Shown: positions 42,941 to 51,844 of the stretch, one piece after another | Numbering within the stretch: the stretch's first letter is position 1 | How the letters are laid out: each line of letters begins with the position of its first letter | From: CAVWDI01 sp046259385 | GTDB lineage: Bacteria; Chloroflexota; Anaerolineae; Anaerolineales; UBA4823 | DNA: 57,224 nucleotides | Direction: 5' to 3' | Assembly: GCA_046259385.1 (NCBI GenBank) | Contig: JBJYWI010000244.1 | Location: forward strand, 1-57,224 | Translations under genes and position numbers: made by a program | Notes under the pieces: generated by a model | The model's database searches: none | What the model was told of the DNA's origin: nothing | Seen by the model: the letters and a program-made list of their open reading frames with translations, nothing else

Positions 42941-44227
42941 ATGACAACGGCAGCCCAGGAAAGAGAATTCGGTTTTACCACCCGCCAGCTGCATGCCGGT
43001 CAGGAGCCTGACCCGACCACAGGTTCGCGAGCAGCGCCTATTTATCAGACTACTTCTTATGTATTTAAAGACACAGCTCACGCGGCGCGCCTGTTTTCTC
43101 TTGAGGAAACCGGAAATATTTACACCCGGATCATGAACCCCACCACCGCAATGTTCGAAGATCGTATGGCTGATCTGGAAGGCGGGGTAGGCGCTCTGGC
43201 GGCAAGTTCCGGACATGCAGCGCAGGTTATGGCTATCCTCACCCTGTGCAGCGCTGGCGACCATATCGTCTCCGCCTGCAACCTCTACGGTGGAACGATA
43301 ACCCAATTCAGCAGTACATTCCCCAGCATTGGGATTGAAGTGACTTTTGTAGATCCATCTGATCCAGAAAATTTCCGGAGCGCAATCCAGCCCAACACAA
43401 AACTGCTCTGGGGTGAAACGCTCGGCAACCCGGGGATCAGTGTCTTTCCGATTGAAGAAGCTGCTCAAATAGCGGGGGAGACGGGACTGCCTCTGGTGAT
43501 TGATAACACATTCGCATCGCCGTATTTATGCAGGCCTTTTGAGTGGGGGGCGAATATCGTGGTGCATTCCACAACCAAGTTTATCGGCGGACATGGAACC
43601 ACAATCGGAGGCGTTATTGTGGATGGAGGCAATTTTGACTGGTTCGCGAGCGGAAGGTTTCCGGGTTTCACGCATCCCGATGAAAGTTATCACGGTCTGG
43701 TGTACGCTGATTTGGGTCCGGCGGCATTTATCACCAAGGCGCGCGCTCAGGCACTGCGTAATATTGGCGCCTGCCAATCACCCTTTAATTCATGGCTGTT
43801 TCTACAGGGTCTGGAGACTTTGAGTCTGAGGATGGAGCGCCACGTTCAGAACGCCCAACAGGTTGCCCGGTTTCTGGAAAACCATCCCCGGATAAACTGG
43901 GTCTCCTACCCGGGTCTGGAAAGCCATCCTGACCATCTTCTCGCAAAGAAGTACCTGCCAGATGGCCCTGGGGCAATTATGGGATTTGGCGTAAAAGGCG
44001 GACTTGAATCGGGGCGTAATTTTATCGACAGCCTGCAACTGGTCAGCCATCTGGCTAATGTGGGTGACGCAAAAAGCCTGGCAATCCATCCTGCCAGCAC
44101 AACCCATAGCCAGCTTTCTGAAGAACAAATGCAGAAAGCCGGGGTTTCACCTGATTTTATCCGCCTCAGTGTGGGCATTGAAGATATCGAAGATATCCTG
44201 TGGGATATCGATCAGGCTTTATCATAA
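42941..44227 (+). CDS. metY: O-acetylhomoserine sulfhydrylase (MetY)
   Basis: A 428-residue PLP enzyme of the Cys/Met metabolism family. The PLP-binding Lys is in STTKFIGGHG (about residue 211); DNTFASPYL and SVGIEDIEDILWDI are typical. The length and the insert after the Lys fit O-acetylhomoserine sulfhydrylase rather than the shorter cystathionine enzymes. It forms homocysteine from O-acetylhomoserine and sulfide. The ATG has an AAAGGAG site. metA follows 12 bases after, making a two-gene methionine unit behind the leader and terminator. Confidence 0.93.
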   Translation: MTTAAQEREFGFTTRQLHAGQEPDPTTGSRAAPIYQTTSYVFKDTAHAARLFSLEETGNIYTRIMNPTTAMFEDRMADLEGGVGALAASSGHAAQVMAILTLCSAGDHIVSACNLYGGTITQFSSTFPSIGIEVTFVDPSDPENFRSAIQPNTKLLWGETLGNPGISVFPIEEAAQIAGETGLPLVIDNTFASPYLCRPFEWGANIVVHSTTKFIGGHGTTIGGVIVDGGNFDWFASGRFPGFTHPDESYHGLVYADLGPAAFITKARAQALRNIGACQSPFNSWLFLQGLETLSLRMERHVQNAQQVARFLENHPRINWVSYPGLESHPDHLLAKKYLPDGPGAIMGFGVKGGLESGRNFIDSLQLVSHLANVGDAKSLAIHPASTTHSQLSEEQMQKAGVSPDFIRLSVGIEDIEDILWDIDQALS

Positions 44228-44239
44228 AGGAGGTTGCGT

Positions 44240-45199
44240 ATGCCAGTCATCATACCTGAAACACTGCCTGCAAAAAGCATTCTGGAAGAGGAAAACATCT
44301 TTATTATGGGGGACAACCGGGCTTTGAAACAGGATATCAGAGCATTGAATATCGCCATCCTGAATTTGATGCCCACCAAGATCGCAACAGAAACGCAGTT
44401 TTTAAGGCTGCTTGGAAATTCTCCCTTGCAGGTTGAAGTAACACTGCTCCATATGAACTCCCATGAAACCAAAAACACCCCCAAAGAACATTTATTGAAC
44501 CATTACAAGCATTTTGAGCAAGTAAGAGATCGTAAATTTGATGGGTTGGTGATCACCGGTGCTCCGGTGGAACATCTGGAGTTTGAGCAGGTCGATTACT
44601 GGGACGAATTAACTGCAGTGTTCGATTGGTCAAAAACGAATGTCTACTCAACATTTTACATTTGCTGGGCTGCACAGGCGGGTCTTTACCACGATTTTGG
44701 GATTCCAAAGTACCCGCTTAAAAACAAGATGTTCGGCGTTTACACCCACAAGGTTTTGGAGAAAAAGGAGAAAATCCTGAGGGGTTTTGATGACACCTTC
44801 AGTGCGCCCCATTCCAGGCACACTGAGATCAGGCGTGAGGATATTGAAAAAGTGTCAGAACTATCTATTCTGGCTGAATCTGAAAAAGCTGGAGTTTACA
44901 TCATTGGCTCAGGCGACCGGCGCCAGTTTTATATAACCGGACACTCCGAGTATGATCCGGCGACGCTTAAAACAGAATACGAGCGGGATGTGAAGAAAGG
45001 TCTGCCGATCGATCCTCCAGTAAATTATTTCCCGGGGAATGATACAGAAAAGCCCCCGCTGGTGACCTGGCGGAGCCATGCCCATTTGCTCTTCTCCAAC
45101 TGGCTAAATTACTGCGTATACCAGATCACGCCATACAATATTAAACAGATACCGGAGGGGAGCACCCCTTACTCGTTTAATCATAAGAACAGGAGTTAG
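44240..45199 (+). CDS. metA: Homoserine O-acetyltransferase (MetA family)
   Basis: A 319-residue MetA. The catalytic Cys lies in YICWAAQAGLYH (about 141), and the His-Glu pair in ITGHSEYD. The specificity region is ITGAPVEHLEFEQVDYW, with Glu after GAPV; in characterised members this residue marks acetyl-CoA rather than succinyl-CoA use (Gly in E. coli). The ATG at 44240 follows an AAGGAGG site with 6-base spacing, which is better than the in-frame TTG at 44234. The product fits the upstream MetY substrate. Confidence 0.93.
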   Translation: MPVIIPETLPAKSILEEENIFIMGDNRALKQDIRALNIAILNLMPTKIATETQFLRLLGNSPLQVEVTLLHMNSHETKNTPKEHLLNHYKHFEQVRDRKFDGLVITGAPVEHLEFEQVDYWDELTAVFDWSKTNVYSTFYICWAAQAGLYHDFGIPKYPLKNKMFGVYTHKVLEKKEKILRGFDDTFSAPHSRHTEIRREDIEKVSELSILAESEKAGVYIIGSGDRRQFYITGHSEYDPATLKTEYERDVKKGLPIDPPVNYFPGNDTEKPPLVTWRSHAHLLFSNWLNYCVYQITPYNIKQIPEGSTPYSFNHKNRS

Positions 45200-45276
45200 C
45201 GAGGCTGGTAAAATTGACTTTTTTCGAACTAAATACTATACGGTAAACCTTAAAAACCGAATTTTTGGAGAATATA

Positions 45277-45762
45277 ATGAACAACAAGCAGTGGGCGCAT
45301 GAACCGGATATACAGATCGATGTAAAAAAGACCTACCTGGCAGTGATTGAAACACCAAGGGGAACGATTGAGCTGGAACTATACCCGCAGTATGCTCCAA
45401 AAACAGTCAACAACTTCTGTTTTCTGGCGGAAGAAGGCTATTACGATGGCGTCACATTTCACCGGGTGATCAGCGACTTTATGATTCAGGGCGGCGATCC
45501 AACAGGAACAGGCCGCGGCGGACCTGGTTATAGGTTTGGGGACGAAACAAAAGGCAATCCACTCAAACACGAGAAAGGGATTATCTCGATGGCGAACGCA
45601 GGTCCCGATACAAACGGAAGCCAGTTTTTTATCACCCATTCGCCCCAACCACACCTTGATGGAAAACACACTGTTTTTGGCAAGGTCGTGAAAGGTCAGG
45701 ATGTCGTCGACGTGATCCAGGCTGGTGACAAAATGGTAAAGGTGACTGTCAAGCTTTTGTAA
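45277..45762 (+). CDS. Cyclophilin-type peptidyl-prolyl isomerase
   Basis: A 161-residue cyclophilin with the catalytic HRVISDFMIQGGDPTGTGRGG segment (Arg, Phe and Gln) and FITHSPQPHLDGKHTVFG. It lacks a signal peptide and so acts in the cytoplasm. The ATG at 45277 follows a GGAG site with 6-base spacing, and the upstream TTG overlaps the site. Its stop is 14 bases from the stop of the convergent decarboxylase gene. Confidence 0.93.
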   Translation: MNNKQWAHEPDIQIDVKKTYLAVIETPRGTIELELYPQYAPKTVNNFCFLAEEGYYDGVTFHRVISDFMIQGGDPTGTGRGGPGYRFGDETKGNPLKHEKGIISMANAGPDTNGSQFFITHSPQPHLDGKHTVFGKVVKGQDVVDVIQAGDKMVKVTVKLL

Positions 45763-45776
45763 TCAATAAAATCCAG

Positions 45777-47210
45777 TTAATTTATCTCCGCAGCTGCTTT
45801 GATTTTTTCCCAGGCGGCTTGGACATGCCTCGCTTCGGTATTGGTCTGACCAATACAGAAACGCATGGTAAATTCACCGTTCAGCGTTGTATGGGTAAGG
45901 TAAAGCTTCCCGCTCTGGTTCAGGGATTCCATAATTCTACGGCTGGATTCTTCTCCATCAACATGCCGGAAACATACCAAGTTTAACGGCGCAGGGGCGG
46001 TTAATTCAAACTTTTCAGAAGCCGAAACCCAGCTGGCAAATTCCTGGGCAAGCCGAACATGACGGCGGATATGATGCTGGAGTCCCCTGACCCCGTAGTG
46101 GCGGATGACAAACCATAATTTCAGCGAGCGGAAGCGTCTGCCGAGAGGGATATGCCAGTCCCGGTAATCGATCACTGCCCCAGACTGGGTGGCTTTGTTT
46201 TTGAGGTATTCAGGCAGCACACTGAGGGTATTTATCAAGGCTGCCCGGTCGGCGACGAAGAAGCAGTCGCAGTCGAAATTGGTGAACATCCACTTATGAG
46301 GGTTAAAGCAGTAACTATCTGCATATTCCAGCCCCTTGTGGATGAACCGGAACTCAGGGCAGACTGCGGCAGTACCGGACATGGCAGCGTCTACATGCAG
46401 CCAGAGCCCCTCCTTCGAACAAATCTCTCCAATTTCACTAATCGGATCGATAGCGTTAGAAGATGTAGTGCCGACTGTAGCGCTGACGAAAAACGGAATC
46501 AGACCATTAATCCTGTCCTGTTGTATTTGTTTAGCCAGTGAATCCGGCTGCATCGCGTAGGTTTCGTCCACCCCGATCAGGCGCAGGTTGCTTCTCCCGA
46601 TTCCGGCGACCATGGCTGCCTTTTCAATGGATGAATGAGCCTGGTTTGAGGAGTACGCGATCAGATTCTGTCCGCTGCCGTTTTCATTGCTCTGGAATCC
46701 GGTTGCCTTTTCCCTGGCTGCCAGCATCGCGCACAGAGCAGCGCCGGATGCAGAGTCCTGGATCACCCCGCCTCCGCGACCCGAGGATTTAAACTTTTCA
46801 GGCAGAGCGAGCATATCAGCCAGCCAATCGAGCACATGGGTTTCAAGTTCGGTGCATGCCGGGCTGGTTGCCCAGAGCATTCCCTGCACGCCAAGACCGG
46901 AGGATACCAGGTCACCCAGAATCGCTGGCCCGGAGGCATTAGCGGGGAAGAAGGCGTAAAAATTCGGCGACTGCCAGTGGGTTATTCCGGGAAGGATAAT
47001 TTCAGACAGGTCGCTCAGAATTTTTTCAAATTGTTCCCCTTCCTGAGGCGGGTTTTCTGGAAGGGATTCCCGGATTTCTCCTGGGCTTACCTGGGCGAGC
47101 ACCGGAAATTTCTCAATGTTTTCATAGTAGTCTGCGATCCAATCAACTACTTCCCTGCCGTGACGGCGGAATTCATCGGGAGTCATGTGAAAATTTTTCT
47201 CTTCTGGCAT
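45777..47210 (-). CDS. PLP-dependent group II decarboxylase (aromatic L-amino acid decarboxylase-like)
   Basis: A 477-residue PLP enzyme. The PLP Lys is in FNPHKWMFTNFDC (about residue 308); DAAMSGTAAVCPEF carries the Asp that contacts the pyridine nitrogen, and the N-terminus (FRRHGREVVDWIADYYENIEKFPV) matches AADC/tyrosine decarboxylase. It decarboxylates an aromatic amino acid such as Tyr, Trp or Dopa; the exact substrate is unknown. It precedes a DUF4013-like membrane protein gene with which it shares a short gap. Confidence 0.92.
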   Translation of the reverse strand: MPEEKNFHMTPDEFRRHGREVVDWIADYYENIEKFPVLAQVSPGEIRESLPENPPQEGEQFEKILSDLSEIILPGITHWQSPNFYAFFPANASGPAILGDLVSSGLGVQGMLWATSPACTELETHVLDWLADMLALPEKFKSSGRGGGVIQDSASGAALCAMLAAREKATGFQSNENGSGQNLIAYSSNQAHSSIEKAAMVAGIGRSNLRLIGVDETYAMQPDSLAKQIQQDRINGLIPFFVSATVGTTSSNAIDPISEIGEICSKEGLWLHVDAAMSGTAAVCPEFRFIHKGLEYADSYCFNPHKWMFTNFDCDCFFVADRAALINTLSVLPEYLKNKATQSGAVIDYRDWHIPLGRRFRSLKLWFVIRHYGVRGLQHHIRRHVRLAQEFASWVSASEKFELTAPAPLNLVCFRHVDGEESSRRIMESLNQSGKLYLTHTTLNGEFTMRFCIGQTNTEARHVQAAWEKIKAAAEIN

Positions 47211-47220
47211 ATTTATCTCC

Positions 47221-47928
47221 TCAGTTCGGGGAACTCATCATATCAGCATACCCAACCTGACCAAGCAGGTGGGCAGTTGCTGCTCCAATCCATACATTGG
47301 TTACAGCACCAATAATGAACAGCAGGACCCAGCCAATACAGATGATCCATATAAATAAAATAGAGATGACTGATATCAGAAAGCCAATTACAAAGCTGGC
47401 TGCGATCACAGCGACCAGGGCGAGCAGGTAATCCCCAAGGTTACTTGAAATAATCTGGATTATCCGCTTGATTTCAAAGCACGATTTGAAAGTATTTTTC
47501 TGGGAAAAATTGATAAATGCAGCCGGCAGGAAAAGAGACAGAAGTAAAAAATAAATAGAAAAACAACATATAAGAACAATTACGCCGAGCCCGTAAGCGC
47601 CGAGTGCATAAGTCTGTAGGGTTTCGTCTTCAGGTAGTAATCCCAGAAAAAATCCAAGGAGAGGGATTATAAGCAGTAAAATAATGGGCAGTGAGTACAG
47701 AATTTCAGCTGCAAAAAATTTTAAGCCGCTCAGGAATTTGGATCCTAAATCGCTCCATTCAGGTAGCGGGTCCGTATTCTGGTGAGAGACGTTCAAAGTA
47801 ATTTCGCTTAAATATCCAATCCATGCCAAGTTTAAAATTGGGATATAAGAGACGATGACTGCGACCAAAGTTTTCGAAGCCCATTCCCGATCTTTAAATA
47901 AAAATGTCATAGCTTTAACGATGTTCAT
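47221..47928 (-). CDS. DUF4013-family membrane protein
   Basis: A 235-residue protein with about six membrane helices. The start MNIVKA at 47928 is supported by a GGAGG site 8 bases upstream; earlier in-frame ATGs are too close to the site. It matches the DUF4013 pattern (WASKTLVAVIVSYIPILNLAWIGYLSEI near the start, LPEWSDLGSKFLSGLKFF after). Function unknown. It ends 10 bases before the start of the decarboxylase gene, so the two are probably one transcription unit. Confidence 0.85.
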   Translation of the reverse strand: MNIVKAMTFLFKDREWASKTLVAVIVSYIPILNLAWIGYLSEITLNVSHQNTDPLPEWSDLGSKFLSGLKFFAAEILYSLPIILLLIIPLLGFFLGLLPEDETLQTYALGAYGLGVIVLICCFSIYFLLLSLFLPAAFINFSQKNTFKSCFEIKRIIQIISSNLGDYLLALVAVIAASFVIGFLISVISILFIWIICIGWVLLFIIGAVTNVWIGAATAHLLGQVGYADMMSSPN

Positions 47929-48097
47929 ACCCATAACCTCCGGCTGAAACAGCTTTCCCAAGAATATTAGTTAGATAGTATAAAGCGATACGGGTGGTCT
48001 GTAAAATTGTTTCAAATAATAATTCTTAAACAAACAGGTTAGTGGTTGTATTTTGATTGAAGATTTGCCTTATTGATTAAAAGTGCATTGATCAATT

Positions 48098-48805
48098 TCA
48101 GATGCTGAGGTCCGATATTAAACTGGGCAGGTTGGACAGGTCTTCTATCTCATGATATGAACCTAATTCCCACTCCGATTCAAACTGATTTTCATGGAAC
48201 CAAGTGTCTTCATAGGGCACATGGACCGCCTGTCCCCCAATTTCCAAAACTGGGACAATGTCAGATCTCATGGAGTTGCCGACCATCAAAAAGCGTTCAG
48301 GCTGGAGGTTCAACCTTCTCAGGATGTTCAGATAGGTTTGACTGTTTTTTTCACTGACGATTTCGATATAGCGGAAGTATTCGGCCAGGCCTGAGCGTCG
48401 AATTTTCGGGTTTTGTTCAATAGACTCGCCTTTTGTAATTAGCATCAAATCAAAAGTAGGCGCTAGAATCTCCAGTGTCTCTCTTGCGTTTTCAAACAAC
48501 TGCACCTCCGCCTCAAGCATTTCCTTGATAAATCTGATTGTCTTTCCGATTTCCGCTCCGGATACAGTTCCCTTTGTGACCTCCACGGCTGTTTCGATCA
48601 GGGAAAGCCCAAATCCTTTTATCCCGTAACCATAGCACCCGAGGTTGTTTACCTCAATTTCATTAAGTTTATGTTCAATTTCATCCGGTTTGTAGCTTGG
48701 GGAGAGCAGTTTAACCAGCTTTTTTTTGGCTTCTTGATAAATCCACTCGTTATGCCAGAGGGTATCATCAGCGTCAAACGCAATTAGATCGAAAATCTTC
48801 CCCAA
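48098..48805 (-). CDS. HAD-superfamily hydrolase
   Basis: A 235-residue HAD protein: motif I FDADDTLWHNE (nucleophile Asp), motif II LMLITKGE and a motif III/IV region MVGNSMRSDIVPVLEIGGQAVHVP. The helical cap is inserted after motif I. Probably a phosphatase acting on a small metabolite. It lies 22 bases after a GNAT gene in the same direction. Confidence 0.88.
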   Translation of the reverse strand: MGKIFDLIAFDADDTLWHNEWIYQEAKKKLVKLLSPSYKPDEIEHKLNEIEVNNLGCYGYGIKGFGLSLIETAVEVTKGTVSGAEIGKTIRFIKEMLEAEVQLFENARETLEILAPTFDLMLITKGESIEQNPKIRRSGLAEYFRYIEIVSEKNSQTYLNILRRLNLQPERFLMVGNSMRSDIVPVLEIGGQAVHVPYEDTWFHENQFESEWELGSYHEIEDLSNLPSLISDLSI

Positions 48806-48827
48806 AATACAATACCTTTTCGAATAT

Positions 48828-49292
48828 TCATATTTCCAGGACCATTTTCTTCATGTATTCTCTGAATCCCATCCTGTTCCAGAACGCCTGGGAAACTTCA
48901 TTGGCGGAGGCGACTTCGATTTCAATACGGGTGACACTTTGTTCCCTGAACCATGGGATCATCCTGTCGAAAAGCTGGCTGCCTATTCCCTGCCCGCGAA
49001 AAGATTCGTTGACAACTATATCAGCGATAAAACCATGGTGGGCATGCTGGAAAACAGGCGGGTAAGATTCGATCGTACCCATTGAAAAACCGACCACCTT
49101 CGCGTCATCAATCGCGACCATAACCAGCCATTCGGGAGATTCGATGTTCCTCCGCACATATTCACCGAACCGTTCGTGACCTTCTGGTGAACGGGAAAAA
49201 TACTCGTCGCGCTCACGGTGGAAATCCATCATTTCTTTCCACAGTTCCTTTATCGCCGGAAGATCTTCAATTTTTGCTGGACGAAAATTCAT
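48828..49292 (-). CDS. GNAT-family N-acetyltransferase
   Basis: A 154-residue acetyltransferase. The acetyl-CoA loop is visible as IVVNESFRGQGIGSQLFDRM, followed by the family-typical ASANEVSQAFWNRMGFREYMKKM. The substrate is unknown; the N-terminal part (KIEDLPAIKELWKEMMDFHRERDEYF) fits generic GNATs. It precedes the HAD hydrolase gene. Confidence 0.9.
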   Translation of the reverse strand: MNFRPAKIEDLPAIKELWKEMMDFHRERDEYFSRSPEGHERFGEYVRRNIESPEWLVMVAIDDAKVVGFSMGTIESYPPVFQHAHHGFIADIVVNESFRGQGIGSQLFDRMIPWFREQSVTRIEIEVASANEVSQAFWNRMGFREYMKKMVLEI

Positions 49293-49448
49293 AACCCTGT
49301 CCCAATGTTCTGTTTGTAGATTATATGCCCGGTGTTTAAGCTATATAGGCAGTAAATTATATACCGTACTGGGACAGGGAGATGGAATTAATAGTAATGT
49401 TCCCAGCTATTCAATTCTCCCCTGGGAATTTAACCAACGCGGAGAAAC

Positions 49449-50006
49449 TCAGGAAATCCTCTTTAGTTTTTTTGAATGCTGCTTTCGGAATTTATTTACT
49501 TTCGGTGAGATAACCACCTGGCAGTACATTTGATTGGGATTTTTTTCGAAGTAACCCTGGTGGTAGTCCTCTGCGATGAAGAATTCCTTGAAGGGTACGG
49601 CCTCTGTAACAATTGGATTTTCCCATAAACCGGCTTTTTCGATTTCTGCGATCACTTGCTCTGCTTCTATTTTCTGGCGTTCGTTATGGTAGAGGATGAT
49701 TGACCGGTACTGGGTTCCAACATCAGCCCCCTGGCGGTTGAGAGTGGTGGGATCGTGGTAGGTAAAGAAGATCCTTAACAAATCTTTGAAAGAGATTACT
49801 TCAGGGTTGTATGTTATCTGAACAACTTCCGCATGGCCGGTTGTCCCAGTGCATACATCTTTATAAGATGGAAATTGTGTCTCCCCACCTGAATAACCAA
49901 CCTCCACCTTCTCAACACCAACAATATCTGCAAACAGCGGTTCAAGACACCAGAAGCAACCCCCGCCGATTGTCATAATTTCATTTGTACTGGACGTATC
50001 TTTCAT
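49449..50006 (-). CDS. msrA: Peptide methionine sulfoxide reductase MsrA
   Basis: A 185-residue MsrA. The catalytic Cys is in GGGCFWCLEP; the VGYSGGETQFPSYKDVCTGTTGHAE segment and GADVGTQYRS are diagnostic. A C-terminal Cys in MYCQVVISPKVNKFRK is at the usual position of a resolving Cys or close to it. It reduces methionine-S-sulfoxide in damaged proteins. The start at 50006 has AAGG 8 bases upstream; an in-frame GTG three codons earlier is less favourable. Confidence 0.95.
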   Translation of the reverse strand: MKDTSSTNEIMTIGGGCFWCLEPLFADIVGVEKVEVGYSGGETQFPSYKDVCTGTTGHAEVVQITYNPEVISFKDLLRIFFTYHDPTTLNRQGADVGTQYRSIILYHNERQKIEAEQVIAEIEKAGLWENPIVTEAVPFKEFFIAEDYHQGYFEKNPNQMYCQVVISPKVNKFRKQHSKKLKRIS

Positions 50007-50039
50007 TCTATGCACCTTTTAATCATAATGTTCTGATAT

Positions 50040-50555
50040 TCACCTGTATTGTGCGACGGACATGTCACCGACAAATTGAGGCAGATTTTCATGGCCCAGC
50101 ATCTGTCGAATGGCATGCGCTTCGCCAGTATGGAACCAGTAATGATAAATATTTCGCTGCAGCATTGTGCCAATATTTTCTGGGGAAGGTTCGCCGTCTC
50201 TTACCAGATAATCCTTTAATGTATCCTGCTTCAGGTTTAATATATAGACGTCAGCTGCTCGTGTAACCTTACGCCAGATCTCCCACATTTCTTCTAACGG
50301 GGGGATACTTGGGGGCTGTCCAAAACCTACAAGTTCATTCAAACCTTCGGCAATACATTTCCCCTGGGCTGATTTGACCCAGTAGCGGTGTTCCTGGTTA
50401 GCCAGATGGCCAATGATCCAGCTTATACAATTCATTGGTTGCAGGCGTTTGACTGCATCCTCAGGGTTTACGCCTTCAAGGCAGCGTTTGAATTCGCTTC
50501 TGGCAAATTGGAGCTGGATGACCAGGAGATGCGGATCTGAGGGAGGTTCAGCCAC
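50040..50555 (-). CDS. DinB-family protein
   Basis: A 171-residue DinB-like four-helix protein. The putative metal-binding His residues are in ISWIIGHLANQEHRYW (two His) and HYWFHTGEAHAIRQMLGH. Families of this fold include thiol-dependent S-transferases and DNA-damage-induced proteins of unknown role. The start is GTG and overlaps the LOG gene by 8 bases, so the two are coupled. Confidence 0.88.
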   Translation of the reverse strand: MAEPPSDPHLLVIQLQFARSEFKRCLEGVNPEDAVKRLQPMNCISWIIGHLANQEHRYWVKSAQGKCIAEGLNELVGFGQPPSIPPLEEMWEIWRKVTRAADVYILNLKQDTLKDYLVRDGEPSPENIGTMLQRNIYHYWFHTGEAHAIRQMLGHENLPQFVGDMSVAQYR

Positions 50556-51147
50556 TGCGCAACCTGCTCTCTTTCTTCGCCCAGGCTGCTTTGTCTAAAT
50601 TCGGTGGGGTGTAGACCATGAATTGATCCAGTAAGCTGGCAGGGTCTTCGTCGATAATTACCATCCGGCGGTGCTCACTGCCGATAAACCTCTCTTGAGC
50701 AGTATAGTCGAGAAATTTGAAAAGTAAATCAAAGTATCCGTTGATGTTCAGAAAACCACACGGCTTGGTGTGTATATTAAGCTGAGCCCAGGTCAATGCT
50801 TCAAAAATCTCCTCATAAGTCCCGTACCCGCCCGGGAGAGCGATAAAACCATCCGAGATTTTCTCCATCACCGCTTTTCGCTCGTGCATGGAGGCGACAA
50901 CCCTCAATTCGGTCAGGTTATTTAGTGCGATCTCGAGATTACGCAGCGGTTCCGGGATGACTCCGATCACATCGCCGCCCGCGGCAAGTGTGGACAAGGC
51001 AAGCTCTCCCATCAATCCAACGCTGCCGCCGCCGTATACAAGGCAAATCTTGCGCCGGGCTATTTCCTGCCCCAACCTGCGGGTACCATCTGCATATTCA
51101 ATGCAGGCGCCGGGACTGGAACCACAAAACACACTGATTCTTTTCAA
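50548..51147 (-). CDS. LOG-family (TIGR00730) nucleoside 5'-monophosphate phosphoribohydrolase-like protein
   Basis: A 199-residue Rossmann-fold protein with VFCGSSPG, VYGGGSVGLMG and the signature PGGYGTYEE. The middle segment HERKAVMEKISDGFIAL fits LOG proteins, which release the free base from cytokinin or other nucleotide 5'-monophosphates. The substrate here is not defined. It overlaps the DinB gene by 8 bp. Confidence 0.92.
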   Translation of the reverse strand: MKRISVFCGSSPGACIEYADGTRRLGQEIARRKICLVYGGGSVGLMGELALSTLAAGGDVIGVIPEPLRNLEIALNNLTELRVVASMHERKAVMEKISDGFIALPGGYGTYEEIFEALTWAQLNIHTKPCGFLNINGYFDLLFKFLDYTAQERFIGSEHRRMVIIDEDPASLLDQFMVYTPPNLDKAAWAKKESRLRSG

Positions 51148-51236
51148 AATTTTTCTCGATTCTGAAGCGATTATTTATCCGGTTGCGCGGTTGCTGGAAA
51201 GCGGTTCTGGAGTATATCATATAAAGATAGGCTAAT

Positions 51237-51782
51237 TTAATTTTGCTTCCCGACAGTAATTGTATTTCTTTCAGCCAGGTAGCGCAGGCAATCCATCCCG
51301 AAATAGCTGGTCCGGATCGGGTCACGGAATCCTAATTTCTCTACAACCCGTGTTGAGGCAGTATTTTCCGGGTGAACAACCGCGATGATTTTTTCAATAG
51401 CCAGATTTTCAAAGCCAAACCTGAGTGTTGCACTGGCTGCCTCGGTTGCATATCCTTTTCCCCAGTGTGCTTTTCCAAGCAGATAGCCAATCTCAGTCTC
51501 GCCGGTTTCCGGTAGGTATTGAAGACCGCACCATCCCATCAATTCGTTGTGCTCTGGCTGCTCAACTACCCACCATCCGTAACCACGCGTTGTCCAGTGA
51601 TCGATTTGCTGAGTGATCAGATTGCGGACTTTCTTAACTGTAGGCGGGCTGGGATTTGGGAAATAGCGCAGCACCCCAGGTTCAACCAGTATCCGATGAA
51701 GGGGTAACGCGTCCTTAAATTTAAAGGGACGCAAAATTAAACGGGGAGTGGTGAGCGATGGAATGACCATTAAAGGACACAA
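51237..51782 (-). CDS. GNAT acetyltransferase, RimJ/RimL-like
   Basis: A 181-residue acetyltransferase of the RimJ/RimL-like group: TPRLILRPFKFKDALPLHRIL, then ETEIGYLLGKAHWGKGYATEAA (acetyl-CoA loop) and HPENTASTRVVEKLGF. It probably acetylates a protein N-terminus or an antibiotic-like small molecule; no specific partner can be named. It is 62 bp from the following aminotransferase gene on the same strand. Confidence 0.92.
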   Translation of the reverse strand: MCPLMVIPSLTTPRLILRPFKFKDALPLHRILVEPGVLRYFPNPSPPTVKKVRNLITQQIDHWTTRGYGWWVVEQPEHNELMGWCGLQYLPETGETEIGYLLGKAHWGKGYATEAASATLRFGFENLAIEKIIAVVHPENTASTRVVEKLGFRDPIRTSYFGMDCLRYLAERNTITVGKQN

Positions 51783-51844
51783 ATCTTCAATATTGTTTAG
51801 AAGCGAAATAATTTAAGATATACTCCACAATTGAAAATTTGCAT

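Noticed and set aside
42788..43468. 226-codon minus-strand ORF across the metY leader and gene start
   Set aside because: It is antisense to metY, has no family features, and is explained by the coding bias of metY.
49399..49431. Possible terminator after msrA (TTCCCAG/CTGGGAA inverted repeat)
   Set aside because: The stem is only 7 bp and no T run follows on either strand, so it was not listed.
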